This document shows, piece after piece, positions 16,648 through 25,386 of a stretch of DNA of 64,000 nt. The DNA is taken from NCBI RefSeq assembly GCF_004000825.1, contig NZ_BILZ01000002.1, positions 248,001-312,000 of the forward strand. Direction: 5' to 3'. The position numbers and the translations under genes are program-made. Source of the DNA: Paenibacillus kobensis NBRC 15729. GTDB taxonomy: Bacteria > Bacillota > Bacilli > Paenibacillales > Paenibacillaceae. Below the pieces are notes generated by a model. It did no database searches, was not told where the DNA came from, and worked only from the letters and a program-made list of their open reading frames with translations. Within the stretch, counting starts at the first letter, position 1, and the number at the start of each line of letters is the position of its first letter.

Positions 16648-17391
16648 TCAACGCTCCGCCGCTTCCCGGTCCGCATATGCCCGGATCGCGTCCGGGATTG
16701 CTTCCAGGGACTTCAACGTGAGGTACGCGCCTCGCGGCTTCACGTCGATCTCGATGTTGTTATATTCCCACTCGTCTTCGGTCGGAATATGAATAACGTT
16801 CAAGCCGACGGATAGTCCCGGCATGACGTCGGTCCGAAGCGAGTTGCCGATCATCCAAGCATCGGCCAGGTTCAGCCTCATCTGATCGACGATCCGCTGG
16901 AGAGCTGCCGTATCCTTATGCTTCGAAATATAAATCCGCGTGTCAAAATAGGCAGACAGCTCGAGCTGCGTTATTTTACGATACTGATTCGACTCTTCCC
17001 CGCCCGTGTGAAGCACCAGACGATAGCCTTCATCGCGCAGCCGCTCAAGCGTCTCCACCATTTGCGGCAGCGGCTCAACCGGAATGGAGAATACACTAAG
17101 TCCCAAATTGTACAGCTCATCCGCCGTTCGGTTGTCGGCCGCAGCCCCCTGTTCCCCGCAGAACGCCTTATAGGTCGCGACGAACGACTCCGGCAAATGC
17201 TCCATTGTCAGCCCGTTCGCTGCCACAGATGCAAGATCGATCTCCATCAGCCTGCTGCGAATAACCGCCCGCTCGGTTCGCGGAAACAAGGTCATCATTC
17301 GGTCTAGAAACTGATCAATCACGATTCCGAAATATTTATTGCAATGAACGAGCGTATCGTCGAGATCGAAAATAATCGTTTGTTTGTTCAT
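16648..17391 (-). CDS. HAD-family hydrolase
   Basis: A 247-residue haloacid dehalogenase-type phosphatase. Motif I is IIFDLDDTLVHC at the N-terminus (nucleophile Asp9 and acid Asp11), motif II VLHTGGEESN, and motif IV DAWMIGNSLRTDVMPGLSVGLNVIHI with GNS-xx-D. The helical cap between motifs I and II fits a C1-cap phosphatase. GGAGTGGGG precedes the ATG. It lies 56 bases after the neighbouring deoxyribonucleotidase gene on the same strand, so the two are probably co-transcribed. The substrate is unknown. Confidence 0.8.
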   Translation of the reverse strand: MNKQTIIFDLDDTLVHCNKYFGIVIDQFLDRMMTLFPRTERAVIRSRLMEIDLASVAANGLTMEHLPESFVATYKAFCGEQGAAADNRTADELYNLGLSVFSIPVEPLPQMVETLERLRDEGYRLVLHTGGEESNQYRKITQLELSAYFDTRIYISKHKDTAALQRIVDQMRLNLADAWMIGNSLRTDVMPGLSVGLNVIHIPTEDEWEYNNIEIDVKPRGAYLTLKSLEAIPDAIRAYADREAAER

Positions 17392-17447
17392 ATCCCCACT
17401 CCAATTATATAGATGAATGACAACCCATTACAGGATAGCGGCAGCTC

Positions 17448-17972
17448 TTACTTCAAGAAGTAGTCGCGCACCTCTTGCCAGTTGTTCACTCGAATATATC
17501 CTGTCTCATATATATTGTGGGGGGCCGAGAATAATATGCCTTGTCCTTGAAATCGTTCAAAATGCCGAGGAGTATCATCGATCAAATAGTCCGCTTGGAT
17601 AATGCTTTTGTCACCGCAGAACACGTAATTCATCGGCGATATCCAAGGAAAATGCTCTCTCAGCCATTCGTACTTGCACGTGAAAGACGAAGGATGCTCC
17701 ATCGCGGCCGTCGTAAAAAAGATTTCGTACCGCTCGCTAAGCTCGCGAATAACCTGTTGGCTTCCCTCGATAACGGCTAGATCGCGGAAAAACTTCGGCT
17801 CGTTCAAAAACTGGATTATCCGTTCCGCCCGCTCCGGGTAAAGCTTCCACAACCTCGATCCATTCGTATCCTGGGCCGTTAACGCTTCATTGAAGTGTTC
17901 GTTAAAGACCGCCAACTGCTTGGCCGTCGTATCCGCCACAACTTCATCCATATCGATTGCAATTCGTTTCAT
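17448..17972 (-). CDS. 5'(3')-deoxyribonucleotidase (NT5C type)
   Basis: HAD-fold phosphatases of this family dephosphorylate deoxyribonucleoside monophosphates. The 174-residue protein has MKRIAIDMDEVVADTTAK (DxD nucleophile motif), IFFTTAAMEHPSSFTCKYEWL (motif II Thr with the NT5C-type substrate segment) and DYLIDDTPRHFERF (motif IV). Length matches the small bacterial NT5C proteins. The GGAGGTGG site points to the ATG at 17972. An open frame starts 3 codons earlier at a GTG inside that site. Confidence 0.85.
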   Translation of the reverse strand: MKRIAIDMDEVVADTTAKQLAVFNEHFNEALTAQDTNGSRLWKLYPERAERIIQFLNEPKFFRDLAVIEGSQQVIRELSERYEIFFTTAAMEHPSSFTCKYEWLREHFPWISPMNYVFCGDKSIIQADYLIDDTPRHFERFQGQGILFSAPHNIYETGYIRVNNWQEVRDYFLK

Positions 17973-18138
17973 GGAAACCACCTCCGTCGTTCAACTATTC
18001 GTGAAAGAGATGAAATATCCTTTTCATGCGCGCTTGCCGCGTCTGAATAGTACCCGGAAAGGAGTTAATTTTACGATAAAATCACAAGATACTCGATCCA
18101 TTTGTTCCCCCAGCATCAGCAATGGGTGAATGAAACGC

Positions 18139-18173
18139 AAACAAGAGAGGACGATGAGCCCTCTCTTTGTTTT
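18139..18173 (-). terminator. Terminator of the SDR pair
   Basis: A hairpin (AACAAGAGAGG with its near-complement CCTCTCTTTGTT, one bulge) lies about 60 bases past the SDR stop. A T-rich tail follows on the minus strand. Confidence 0.6.
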
Positions 18174-18232
18174 GGTAACCCGTCGCAGGTTTCCTATTTA
18201 ACTATTGCTGCGGCATACATACACGCAAGTCG

Positions 18233-19006
18233 TTACTGGTTAATTTGACCGCCATCGACCGTGTAGATCGATTGCGACACGTAGGAAGCGTCATCGGATA
18301 GCAGGAACACGGCTACGTTCGCAACCTCTTCAGCCTCTCCGTATCTTCCCATCGGGACTGCTGCGCCGAACGCTTGTCTCGCTCCTTCGGCGTCTTGAGG
18401 GACCGTGTTTTTCTCGATCTGGCGCATCATGCGGGTGTTGATTACACCAGGCGCCACGGCATTCACCCGAACGCCGAATGGAGCCGTTTCTAATGCCACG
18501 ACCTTGGTCATGCCGATCACGGCATGCTTAGAACTGTTGTAGCCGACGAATCCAGGCGCACCGATCAGTCCGGCGCCGGAGGACGTATTCACGATGCTGC
18601 CGTACCCTTGCTTTTTCATCACAGGCACGACATATTTTAAGCCAAGGAATGCGCCCTTCACATTGACGTTGAACACAAGTTCGAATGTTTCTGTTGGATA
18701 ATCCTCGATATTAGCCGTAATGCCTTCGACCCCTGCGTTATTGAAGAAACCGTCTATTTTCCCGAACTTCCCGACAGCTGTGTCCACGTAAGCTTTAACT
18801 TCCTCTTCGTTCGCTACGTTAGCCTGAAGAGCAATTGCACGCGAATCATCAAGTCCCAATTCCGACACGACCTGTTGAACCGCACCAAGGTTCAGATCGA
18901 CCAAAGCAAGCTTCGCTCCTTGCTCTGCCAGCTTCTTAGCCGTTGCTTTCCCGATTCCGCCTGCCGCACCCGTAATGACGATCACTTTTCCGTCGAATTT
19001 TCCCAT
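18233..19006 (-). CDS. Short-chain dehydrogenase/reductase (SDR)
   Basis: A classical SDR of 257 residues that oxidises or reduces an alcohol/ketone using NAD(P). It has VITGAAGGIGKATAKKL (cofactor Gly motif), VDLNLG (Asp ending beta-2, favouring NAD), NNAGVEG, and the catalytic S/YxxxK (NTSSGAGL then YNSSKHAV). The C-terminus is VDGGQINQ. The start at 19006 has AGGAGGG 8 bases upstream; the longer frame (to 19060) does not. It is second in a two-SDR operon divergent from a TetR regulator. The substrate is unknown. Confidence 0.85.
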   Translation of the reverse strand: MGKFDGKVIVITGAAGGIGKATAKKLAEQGAKLALVDLNLGAVQQVVSELGLDDSRAIALQANVANEEEVKAYVDTAVGKFGKIDGFFNNAGVEGITANIEDYPTETFELVFNVNVKGAFLGLKYVVPVMKKQGYGSIVNTSSGAGLIGAPGFVGYNSSKHAVIGMTKVVALETAPFGVRVNAVAPGVINTRMMRQIEKNTVPQDAEGARQAFGAAVPMGRYGEAEEVANVAVFLLSDDASYVSQSIYTVDGGQINQ

Positions 19007-19066
19007 GATTATATCCCTCCTGGAATGATGAATATAAGTTTGGTGAAATGTATCCATCAAGGTTGT

Positions 19067-19804
19067 TTATTGAGCCGTGTATCCGCCGTCAACCGTCAAG
19101 CTATTGCCTGTCATAAAGGAAGAATCATCACACGCCATGAACAGAACAGCTTTGGCCATTTCATCTGCTTGACCGAGACGCTTCATTGGCGTAAGCGCAG
19201 CTAACGCTTGTTTGCTTTCCTCCGGAATGATAGGTGTATCAATAAAGCCTGGACATAATGAGTTAATCCGAATATGGTGTTCCGCATATTCAAGCGCAAG
19301 CGAACGAGTCAAGTTAATGACGCCGCCTTTAGCTGCATTATAGGCTGCCGAACCAGGCGAGCCGACCCAGCCGTACATAGACGCTGTATTAACGATCGAA
19401 CCTCCGCCCGTTTTCAACATTTCGCGGATCGCTTCACGTGCTACCAAGAACACGCCGTCCAAGTCAACGTTGACGGTATTGCGCCACTCGGCGTATTCCA
19501 GATCATGCGAAGAATGTACGCGTCCGATGCCTGCATTGTTGAACACGACATCCACTTTGCCGAACGCTTCGACTGTCTTTTGGAAAATGTCGGCTACTTC
19601 ATCTTCGCTTGTAATATTCGCTTTTATGAACAGGGCTTCGGCGTTAAGCGCCTTTAATTCTTGCTCGAATGCCAATCCCTTCTCTTCATTCAGATCGACA
19701 AGAACCACCTTAGCTCCTTCGGACACGAACAACCGTGCTGTCGCTGCGCCAATTCCGGAAGCTCCGCCCGTAATGACCGCTACCTTGTCCTGCAGTTTAC
19801 CCAT
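19067..19804 (-). CDS. Short-chain dehydrogenase/reductase (SDR)
   Basis: A classical SDR of 245 residues: VITGGASGIGAATARLF, VDLNEEKG, NNAGIGRVHSS, NTASMYGWVGSPGSAAYNAAK (catalytic Ser and YxxxK), then PGFIDTPI and VDGGYTAQ. It is first in the operon, with a sigma-A promoter and palindrome upstream. The TetR gene reads away from it. That arrangement suggests TetR-controlled redox detoxification, but the substrate cannot be read. Confidence 0.85.
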   Translation of the reverse strand: MGKLQDKVAVITGGASGIGAATARLFVSEGAKVVLVDLNEEKGLAFEQELKALNAEALFIKANITSEDEVADIFQKTVEAFGKVDVVFNNAGIGRVHSSHDLEYAEWRNTVNVDLDGVFLVAREAIREMLKTGGGSIVNTASMYGWVGSPGSAAYNAAKGGVINLTRSLALEYAEHHIRINSLCPGFIDTPIIPEESKQALAALTPMKRLGQADEMAKAVLFMACDDSSFMTGNSLTVDGGYTAQ

Positions 19805-19879
19805 AGTTGATCCTCCTAGCAGTAGGTTTATGAGAATAGCATGACTACTGAATGCAGCCGCTATTTAGTTTACACTTTC

Positions 19880-19907
19880 ATTGTACTTTTTCGTACATTT
19901 ATAACAA
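19880..19907 (-). promoter_or_regulatory. SDR promoter with overlapping palindrome
   Basis: Minus strand: TTGTTA (19902-19907), a 16-base spacer, then TACAAT (19880-19885). TGTAC (19882-19886) and GTACA (19893-19897) form an inverted repeat that covers the -10 and spacer. This position would let the divergent TetR regulator block the promoter. Confidence 0.5.
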
Positions 19908-19981
19908 TCATCAAGGTTTACGCGGATGTTCAGTCCGTAGACACTTCGATCAAAAATGTCTTGTTGAGGAGAAATTCATTC

Positions 19982-20581
19982 ATGAATGACCGGCAACGAA
20001 ACCGGACGAAAGAGCATTTGAAGACCGCTTTCATCAAGCTCATCAAAGAGAAAGGCTACCATTCCGTGACTGTCCGGGACATTGTGGAATGCGCCGCTTA
20101 TAACCGCAGCACCTTCTATGTGCATTATCAGGACAAAATAGAGCTGGCTGATGATTTGCTTGCTTCCATGATGCAAGGGCTAGAGGATTCCGTAGGGAAG
20201 CCCTATATCCCCGGCCAACAAGTGTACGCTGAGAAGCTGAATCCGCCTTCGTTCGCCATCATTGCTTACATCTATGAACACCGGGATTTTTTCGAGCTGA
20301 TTACGTTCGATGACACGCTGCCAGGGCTGCACACTCAATTCCCTCAGACGATTCTGAATATCTATCAAGAACAGTTCCAGTTCCAAACGATCAATAACAT
20401 GCAGGTCAACATGGATTATTTCAAACGGTACACAGCCTTCGGCTTTTACGGACTGATTGTGATGTGGATCAGGGGCAATTTCAAGGAATCTCTTGAGGAA
20501 TTCATTAAGGAAGTGATCGATCTAACGAGAACGCATATTCACTCGATCAAGTATGTAGGGAAGCATGGCGGGCTCGAATAA
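19982..20581 (+). CDS. TetR/AcrR-family transcriptional regulator
   Basis: A 199-residue repressor-type protein. The N-terminal helix-turn-helix is KTAFIKLIKEKGYHSVTVRD, then IVECAAYNRSTFYVHYQDKIEL (about residues 12-55). The C-terminal ligand/dimer domain resembles the TetR_C_7 group. The start at 19982 has GAGGAG about 10 bases upstream; the frame from 19841 has no site. It is divergent from the SDR pair and probably regulates it and itself. Confidence 0.85.
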   Translation: MNDRQRNRTKEHLKTAFIKLIKEKGYHSVTVRDIVECAAYNRSTFYVHYQDKIELADDLLASMMQGLEDSVGKPYIPGQQVYAEKLNPPSFAIIAYIYEHRDFFELITFDDTLPGLHTQFPQTILNIYQEQFQFQTINNMQVNMDYFKRYTAFGFYGLIVMWIRGNFKESLEEFIKEVIDLTRTHIHSIKYVGKHGGLE

Positions 20582-20620
20582 TGGGTATCCACACCAATTC
20601 GTCTACTATAACGATATGGA

Positions 20621-20650
20621 AAAGGGCCATCCAGATTGGATGGCCATTAG
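20621..20650. terminator. Bidirectional terminator after the TetR gene
   Basis: The stem GGCCATCCA (20625-20633) pairs with TGGATGGCC (20637-20645) and lies between convergent genes. Its core is shared with the terminators near 25142 and 29062. Confidence 0.65.
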
Positions 20651-21168
20651 TAATAAGTGCACCAGAATACCTGATCAGTATTATCTTGGAAATCAGAGAC
20701 TAAAGTAAAGACCATTTTCGCATCCATATCTGTTCTTCCCATATAGTTACTCTCATCGACATTGTAATACTGATAAAAAGTAACTTTATAGGTGCCGTTG
20801 CTTAGGTCAATTTCGTTTTTCTTGCAGTTCTTATCTGGAACCCCGCTATCTTCAAATTGAGCAGACATCGTTAAACAATCATAGTCAACGATGTATAATC
20901 GGTTACTTGTGACTTTAATATATCCCTCTGCTTTCCTATAAAATTCCTCATCCGTTATATCAGAACCATTCTCTATAAGAATATTCCATGAGTGTTCAAT
21001 GCCCTCATTCGTCATCTGGTAAACCAATAAATTCCCATTAGTCATTTGTTCTGAGAAATGATTTAAAAGTTCATTTAGTTTCCAGTCACTATTAACAAAG
21101 GATTTATATTCCTGAGCATTAACTAATCCAATAATGGATGTGTCACCGAACTTCAAACAGATATTCAT
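20647..21168 (-). CDS. Hypothetical protein (AT-rich gene)
   Basis: No family is recognised. The 173-residue protein is acidic and aromatic-rich, with no signal peptide. A beta-rich middle (YIKVTSNRLYIVDYDCLTMSAQF) and the end DQVFWCTYY can be seen. Base composition is clearly more AT-rich than the flanking SDR and MFS genes, which suggests acquisition. Size, composition and pairing with another small acidic gene resemble immunity-type proteins, but this is only analogy. Confidence 0.6.
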   Translation of the reverse strand: MNICLKFGDTSIIGLVNAQEYKSFVNSDWKLNELLNHFSEQMTNGNLLVYQMTNEGIEHSWNILIENGSDITDEEFYRKAEGYIKVTSNRLYIVDYDCLTMSAQFEDSGVPDKNCKKNEIDLSNGTYKVTFYQYYNVDESNYMGRTDMDAKMVFTLVSDFQDNTDQVFWCTYY

Positions 21169-21187
21169 TTAGCCACCTTCTCTATTC

Positions 21188-21592
21188 CTATAGAATTGAT
21201 ATGTCGTCATATTCCTCTTCCATGTTTTTAAGACGTAATATTTTTATGTCTTCTTCTGTAATTTCTTCATCATTTTCAATTACACATTCACCGTCTGCTG
21301 TTGCTGTCACTCTGGCAAGCTGTGTTTGATCTCTCCAGACAGAAAGTAAATAAGGATAATGAAATGAAACATAAAATTGATTCCCTCTTAATTCAATATT
21401 CTCAGTAACCATTTCCTCTGAACTGAATACCTCCGCAAAATCAAAAGAACAATCCTTTCCTTCCTCAACGAAGCCTTTTATAAAGCAATCAATAAATTCT
21501 TTTGTATTCTCAAGGTTCTGGATATATTTTGAACAAACATCTTCCACGATCACAGAATCCTCTAAAAATTTTTTACATTCATCTATTGTCAT
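21188..21592 (-). CDS. Hypothetical acidic protein (AT-rich gene)
   Basis: An unrecognised 134-residue protein, strongly acidic, ending NDEEITEEDIKILRLKNMEEEY. The start at 21592 is preferred because AAGGAG lies 9 bases upstream; an ATG 6 codons earlier has no site. It precedes the 173-residue gene by 19 bases on the same strand, so the two form a likely operon. AT-rich like its partner. Confidence 0.55.
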   Translation of the reverse strand: MTIDECKKFLEDSVIVEDVCSKYIQNLENTKEFIDCFIKGFVEEGKDCSFDFAEVFSSEEMVTENIELRGNQFYVSFHYPYLLSVWRDQTQLARVTATADGECVIENDEEITEEDIKILRLKNMEEEYDDISIL

Positions 21593-21753
21593 TTCCCTTG
21601 TCTCCTTCATTTAGATGACTACTTATTCGACAAAATGATTGAATTTCCCTGTAACTGGGAGGTTCGAAAACGACTGACGACATATAGCTGTTTTTCAGAA
21701 AAAATCGCCGCAGCCCTTCTTCCCTGACACACAGTTGTCAACAAGGGAAGCTT

Positions 21754-23334
21754 ATGATGGTTTCAGATGATTGTTCAGCAATCAATTCAGGTACAAGAAG
21801 GGAATGGAAACGTATGACTAACAAATTGCCAGCTATCGTTGGGGGACTGCTGCTTGCTATTCTGATGGCGTCCATGGACAACACCATTGTCTCTACTGCA
21901 ATGGGCACGATCGTCGGAGAGATGGGCGGACTCGATAAGTTCGTGTGGGTCACCACAGCGTACATGGTCGCAGAGATGGCCTGCATGCCGATCTTCGGCA
22001 AACTGTCCGATATGTATGGACGCAAACGATTTTTTATCTTCGGAATCATCATGTTCATGATCGGTTCCGCACTATGCGGCTTCGCGCAATCGATCGTTGC
22101 GTTAAGTATCTTTCGGGCTATACAAGGGGTCGGAGCCGGGGCAATGGTATCCATTGCGTTCACCATCTTGTTCGACGTCGTGTCGCCTAAGGACCGCGGG
22201 AAGATGATGGGAGCTTTCGGGGCCGTATTCGGTTTGTCGAGTGTAATCGGCCCCTTGCTGGGCGGGTACATCACCGATCATATTAACTGGTCTTGGATTT
22301 TCTATATCAATCTGCCGCTGGGCATCATCGCTTTACTAATGATCGTCTTGTTCTATAAAGAGTCGGCAGAGCATTCGCGGCAGAAAATCGACTGGGCAGG
22401 TTCTATTCTTCTCGTCGGAACGATCATCTGCTTTATATTCGCCCTTGAGCTGGGCGGCAAAACCTACGCATGGGACTCACTGCAAATCATCGGGTTGTTC
22501 GCCGGATTCGCCGTTCTTGCCTTCCTCCTTGTCCTGGCAGAGAAAAAAGCCGCAGAACCGATCATCTCGTTCGGCTTATTCCGCAGCAGATTGTACGCAA
22601 CAAGCAATCTGGTTGCCATGCTGAGCGGAGCTGCCTATATGACAGCGGCAATCTTTATTCCGATCTACGTGCAAGGCGTATTAGGCGGTTCGGCCTCGAA
22701 TTCGGGCTTGACCTTATTGCCGATGATGTTCGGTTCGGTCGTCACCGCAACGCTTGGCGGATTCCTGATGACGAAGCTGCAATACCGAACCATTATGATC
22801 GGAACGCTGGCGACGCTGCTGACAGGTCTTGCCTTCCTCTCGCAGATTACGGTAGAATCTTCTCGGCTTTCGATTACGGGCATTATGATCCTAATCGGAC
22901 TTGGCATTGGCGCTTCCTTCTCGGTGTTAGGCACTTCTGTGCTTCATTCGTTCCCTGCAGCACAGCGCGGAGCGGCAAGCTCGACGTTGAATTTTAATCG
23001 CTCGCTCGGCATGGCGCTTGGCATTACGATCTTCGGCATTATACAGAGCCACAGCATGCTCTCGAAGCTCACCGCATCGCTCGGCCAAGGCGACATCGCC
23101 GTTCCTGCTGATTTGAACTTAAGCGATCCTCATTCGCTGCTGAATCCATCGTTCCGTCAAACGGTTGATCCTCAGCTTCTTGATACCGTTACTGCCGGGC
23201 TGTCAGGATCCATTGAAACCACCTTTGCATGGAGTCTTATCCCTGCTGTTCTAGCGCTGATTGCAGCATGCCTGATGACGAAGGATAAAATGGAACCGGC
23301 TGCCGAAGGCGAGGAACTGGCAACCGCACATTAA
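21754..23334 (+). CDS. MFS multidrug exporter (DHA2 / EmrB-QacA type)
   Basis: A proton-coupled drug efflux protein of the 14-helix DHA2 family; 526 residues fits. Motifs: ASMDNTIVSTAMGTIVGEMG (helix 1 motif D1), GKLSDMYGRKRFFIFG (loop 2-3 motif A), FRAIQGVGAGAM (motif B) and VIGPLLGGYITDHINWSWIFYINLPLGI (motif C). Two starts are possible: ATG 21754 with AAGGG 6 bases upstream, or ATG 21814 (MTNKLPAIVGG), closer to the usual family N-terminus. It heads an operon with a WYL regulator and an SDR. Confidence 0.88.
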   Translation: MMVSDDCSAINSGTRREWKRMTNKLPAIVGGLLLAILMASMDNTIVSTAMGTIVGEMGGLDKFVWVTTAYMVAEMACMPIFGKLSDMYGRKRFFIFGIIMFMIGSALCGFAQSIVALSIFRAIQGVGAGAMVSIAFTILFDVVSPKDRGKMMGAFGAVFGLSSVIGPLLGGYITDHINWSWIFYINLPLGIIALLMIVLFYKESAEHSRQKIDWAGSILLVGTIICFIFALELGGKTYAWDSLQIIGLFAGFAVLAFLLVLAEKKAAEPIISFGLFRSRLYATSNLVAMLSGAAYMTAAIFIPIYVQGVLGGSASNSGLTLLPMMFGSVVTATLGGFLMTKLQYRTIMIGTLATLLTGLAFLSQITVESSRLSITGIMILIGLGIGASFSVLGTSVLHSFPAAQRGAASSTLNFNRSLGMALGITIFGIIQSHSMLSKLTASLGQGDIAVPADLNLSDPHSLLNPSFRQTVDPQLLDTVTAGLSGSIETTFAWSLIPAVLALIAACLMTKDKMEPAAEGEELATAH

Positions 23335-23380
23335 TTCATATAACGGCGGGCTGCGGCATGCCGGCATAGGAGACATGACC

Positions 23381-24334
23381 ATGAAGCTTGAACGATTAAT
23401 GACCATTACGATATTGCTGCTCAACCGCAAGCGGGTACAAGCACAGGAATTGGCGGATCAGCTTGAAGTATCCTTGCGAACCATTTATCGCGATCTCGAA
23501 TCGCTTGGTCAAGCAGGCATTCCCATCGTCTCCTATACCGGTATGGAGGGCGGTTATGAGATTATGGACAGCTTCCGGCTGGATCGTCAATTGCTGTCCT
23601 TCCATGAGCTGACCGCCCTCTCAACCGCACTTCGCGGTCTCGAATCTACGAAAGCTTATGATTCCTCGAACATGGACCTCCTTCTCAGTAAAGTGGGGGC
23701 GATGGTGGCGCAAGCTGAGCAAGGCCGGGCAGGAGAAGGGCAGCGTATCCATATCGACTTCACTCCCTGGAAGAATAGCCAAGAAGACCAGAGCCGTTAT
23801 GATTCGCTGCGCCAAGCTGTGGATGAGCGAAAGCTTGTCCGATTCAACTACACGAGCCGAACAGGCGATGAGCAAGGACGTGAAGTCGAGCCGATGGCGC
23901 TCGTGCTCAAGAACTATGCATGGTACCTTCACGGTTATTGCCGCTTGCGCAGCGATTATCGTATTTTCAAGCTGACGCGGATTCGGGAATTGGATGTGCA
24001 GACGGGCACCTTCATTCGTCGAGCAGAATCGCTCGCGCAATTGAATGAAAGATGGATAGCGCCTGAGAGGAATGAGAAGTTTTCCGTTATTCTTCAATTT
24101 AAAGCATCGGCCGCTGTGAGCGTGATGGACCATTTTGACCATCAAGATATTGAACGGCTGCCGGACGGACAGCTTATGGTGCGCACGGCCTTTTCGAGTG
24201 AAAGTTGGCTGATTCGTACGGTACTCCAGTATATGACGGATGTTATTGTGCTTGAGCCTGCACATCTTGCGGCCAAAGTGAAGCAGACAGCACTAGATAT
24301 TGCAAGGCAATATGGTATGCAGGATACGGAATAG
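23381..24334 (+). CDS. HTH/WYL-domain transcriptional regulator (YafY type)
   Basis: A 317-residue regulator. The N-terminal DeoR-like winged helix (LERLMTITILLLNRKRVQAQ, then ELADQLEVSLRTIYRDLESL) occupies residues 1-55. A WYL ligand domain follows (VRFNYTSRTGDEQGREVEPMA, ending YAWYLHGYCR, about residues 165-200) and a C-terminal WCX region. The start at 23381 has AGGAG 8 bases upstream. It lies between an exporter and an SDR on the same strand, so it may control this operon. Confidence 0.85.
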   Translation: MKLERLMTITILLLNRKRVQAQELADQLEVSLRTIYRDLESLGQAGIPIVSYTGMEGGYEIMDSFRLDRQLLSFHELTALSTALRGLESTKAYDSSNMDLLLSKVGAMVAQAEQGRAGEGQRIHIDFTPWKNSQEDQSRYDSLRQAVDERKLVRFNYTSRTGDEQGREVEPMALVLKNYAWYLHGYCRLRSDYRIFKLTRIRELDVQTGTFIRRAESLAQLNERWIAPERNEKFSVILQFKASAAVSVMDHFDHQDIERLPDGQLMVRTAFSSESWLIRTVLQYMTDVIVLEPAHLAAKVKQTALDIARQYGMQDTE

Positions 24335-24359
24335 GTTCAAGGAAGGAGGTTGCTTGCTT

Positions 24360-25112
24360 ATGATGTCTCTGCACGGAAAAGTAGTCATTGTTACCGGGGG
24401 CGCTCGGGGGATTGGGCGTGCAACGTGTATGCAATTAGCTCTACTAGGGGCCAAGGTTGTGGTCAGCGGCAATGAGGATGAGCTAGCCATCCAATCCGTT
24501 GTCTCCGAGATTACTGCCGCCGGCGGCGAAGCTCTTGCCTTTCGCGCGGACGCTCGCAGCAAAGAGCAAATGGAACAGCTCGCAGATGCCGTGAAGAACG
24601 CATTCGGACGTATCGACGTTCTCATCTGCAATTCCAATTCCGGCACTATCGCTTCCACCTTTGCCGAGCTCTCTTGGGAATCATTCGAACAGCAGCTGAC
24701 GGATGAATTGAAATCGGCATTCGAGCCCACGAAGGCCGTCATCCCTACGATGATGGCCCAGCGTTCTGGCAGAATCATCTATCTTTCCAGTACGGAGGGC
24801 AAAGATCCTACCCCTCAATATATTGCTTTCGGTACTGCGAAAGGCGGGCTCGATACGTTTGCTCGATATATTGCGCAAGAATTCGGCCCTGCTGGAATCT
24901 CGGCTAACATCGTCGCTCCCGGCTTCGTTAGAACCGATGAGCCTTTTAAGATCTCAGAGGAAGAAAGCCGAGTAATCGGCAGCTTTACGCCACTGGGCCG
25001 GATCGCCGAACCGGAGGATGTCGCAGGAGTTATTACATTTCTCGCAGGGGATGGCGCTAGATTCCTGACGGGAACCTACACACCTGTCACCGGCGGACTT
25101 GTCATGGAGTGA
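24360..25112 (+). CDS. SDR-family protein with Tyr-to-Phe change at the catalytic site
   Basis: A 250-residue protein of the SDR fold: VIVTGGARGIGRATCMQL for cofactor binding, LSSTEGK with the catalytic Ser region, and PGFVRTDEPF and PVTGGLVME at the end. The catalytic YxxxK is replaced by FGTAK (Phe157, Lys161), and the NNAG motif is NSNSG. A tyrosine sits 3 residues before that Phe, so an alternative acid cannot be excluded. AAGGAGGT lies 9 bases before the ATG at 24360; the frame from 24300 is within the WYL gene. It may be a non-catalytic or altered SDR. Confidence 0.8.
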   Translation: MMSLHGKVVIVTGGARGIGRATCMQLALLGAKVVVSGNEDELAIQSVVSEITAAGGEALAFRADARSKEQMEQLADAVKNAFGRIDVLICNSNSGTIASTFAELSWESFEQQLTDELKSAFEPTKAVIPTMMAQRSGRIIYLSSTEGKDPTPQYIAFGTAKGGLDTFARYIAQEFGPAGISANIVAPGFVRTDEPFKISEEESRVIGSFTPLGRIAEPEDVAGVITFLAGDGARFLTGTYTPVTGGLVME

Positions 25113-25141
25113 GCACCGCAACGTCTGTAAATGATAGCTCC

Positions 25142-25175
25142 AGGGCCACCCTTTATACGGGATGGCCCTTTCTTT
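25142..25175 (+). terminator. Terminator of the MFS-WYL-SDR operon
   Basis: The hairpin AGGGCCACCC / GGGATGGCCCT (one mismatch) is followed by TTTCTTTG, 30 bases after the SDR stop. Confidence 0.75.
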
Positions 25176-25203
25176 GATAAAAGCCCGTTCATATAAGTAA
25201 TTA

Positions 25204-25232
25204 TTGACAAATCTATATCCGTTTGTTAATTT
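25204..25232 (+). promoter_or_regulatory. Promoter of the monooxygenase-TetR-ABC operon
   Basis: TTGACA (25204-25209), a 17-base spacer and TAATTT (25227-25232). A palindrome follows at 25240, near the expected transcription start. Confidence 0.5.
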
Positions 25233-25239
25233 TAAAAAT

Positions 25240-25256
25240 GAATGAATGGTTCATTC
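25240..25256. promoter_or_regulatory. TetR-type operator palindrome
   Basis: GAATGAATGGTTCATTC has perfect 7-base arms around a 3-base centre. It lies just downstream of the -10 and about 130 bases before the monooxygenase gene. The TetR gene of the same operon is the likely ligand-controlled binder (inference). Confidence 0.55.
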
Positions 25257-25386
25257 TATCTTCGTCCGATTCCGTTTACGAGTACGCCTCTGATTTAGAT
25301 CATTTGCCAGTGCCCAACAGGACTTGCTCAACCTCAAGAACGTTATTGAGAACGGAAACCATACTTCATAACAGGAGGAAGACCGT

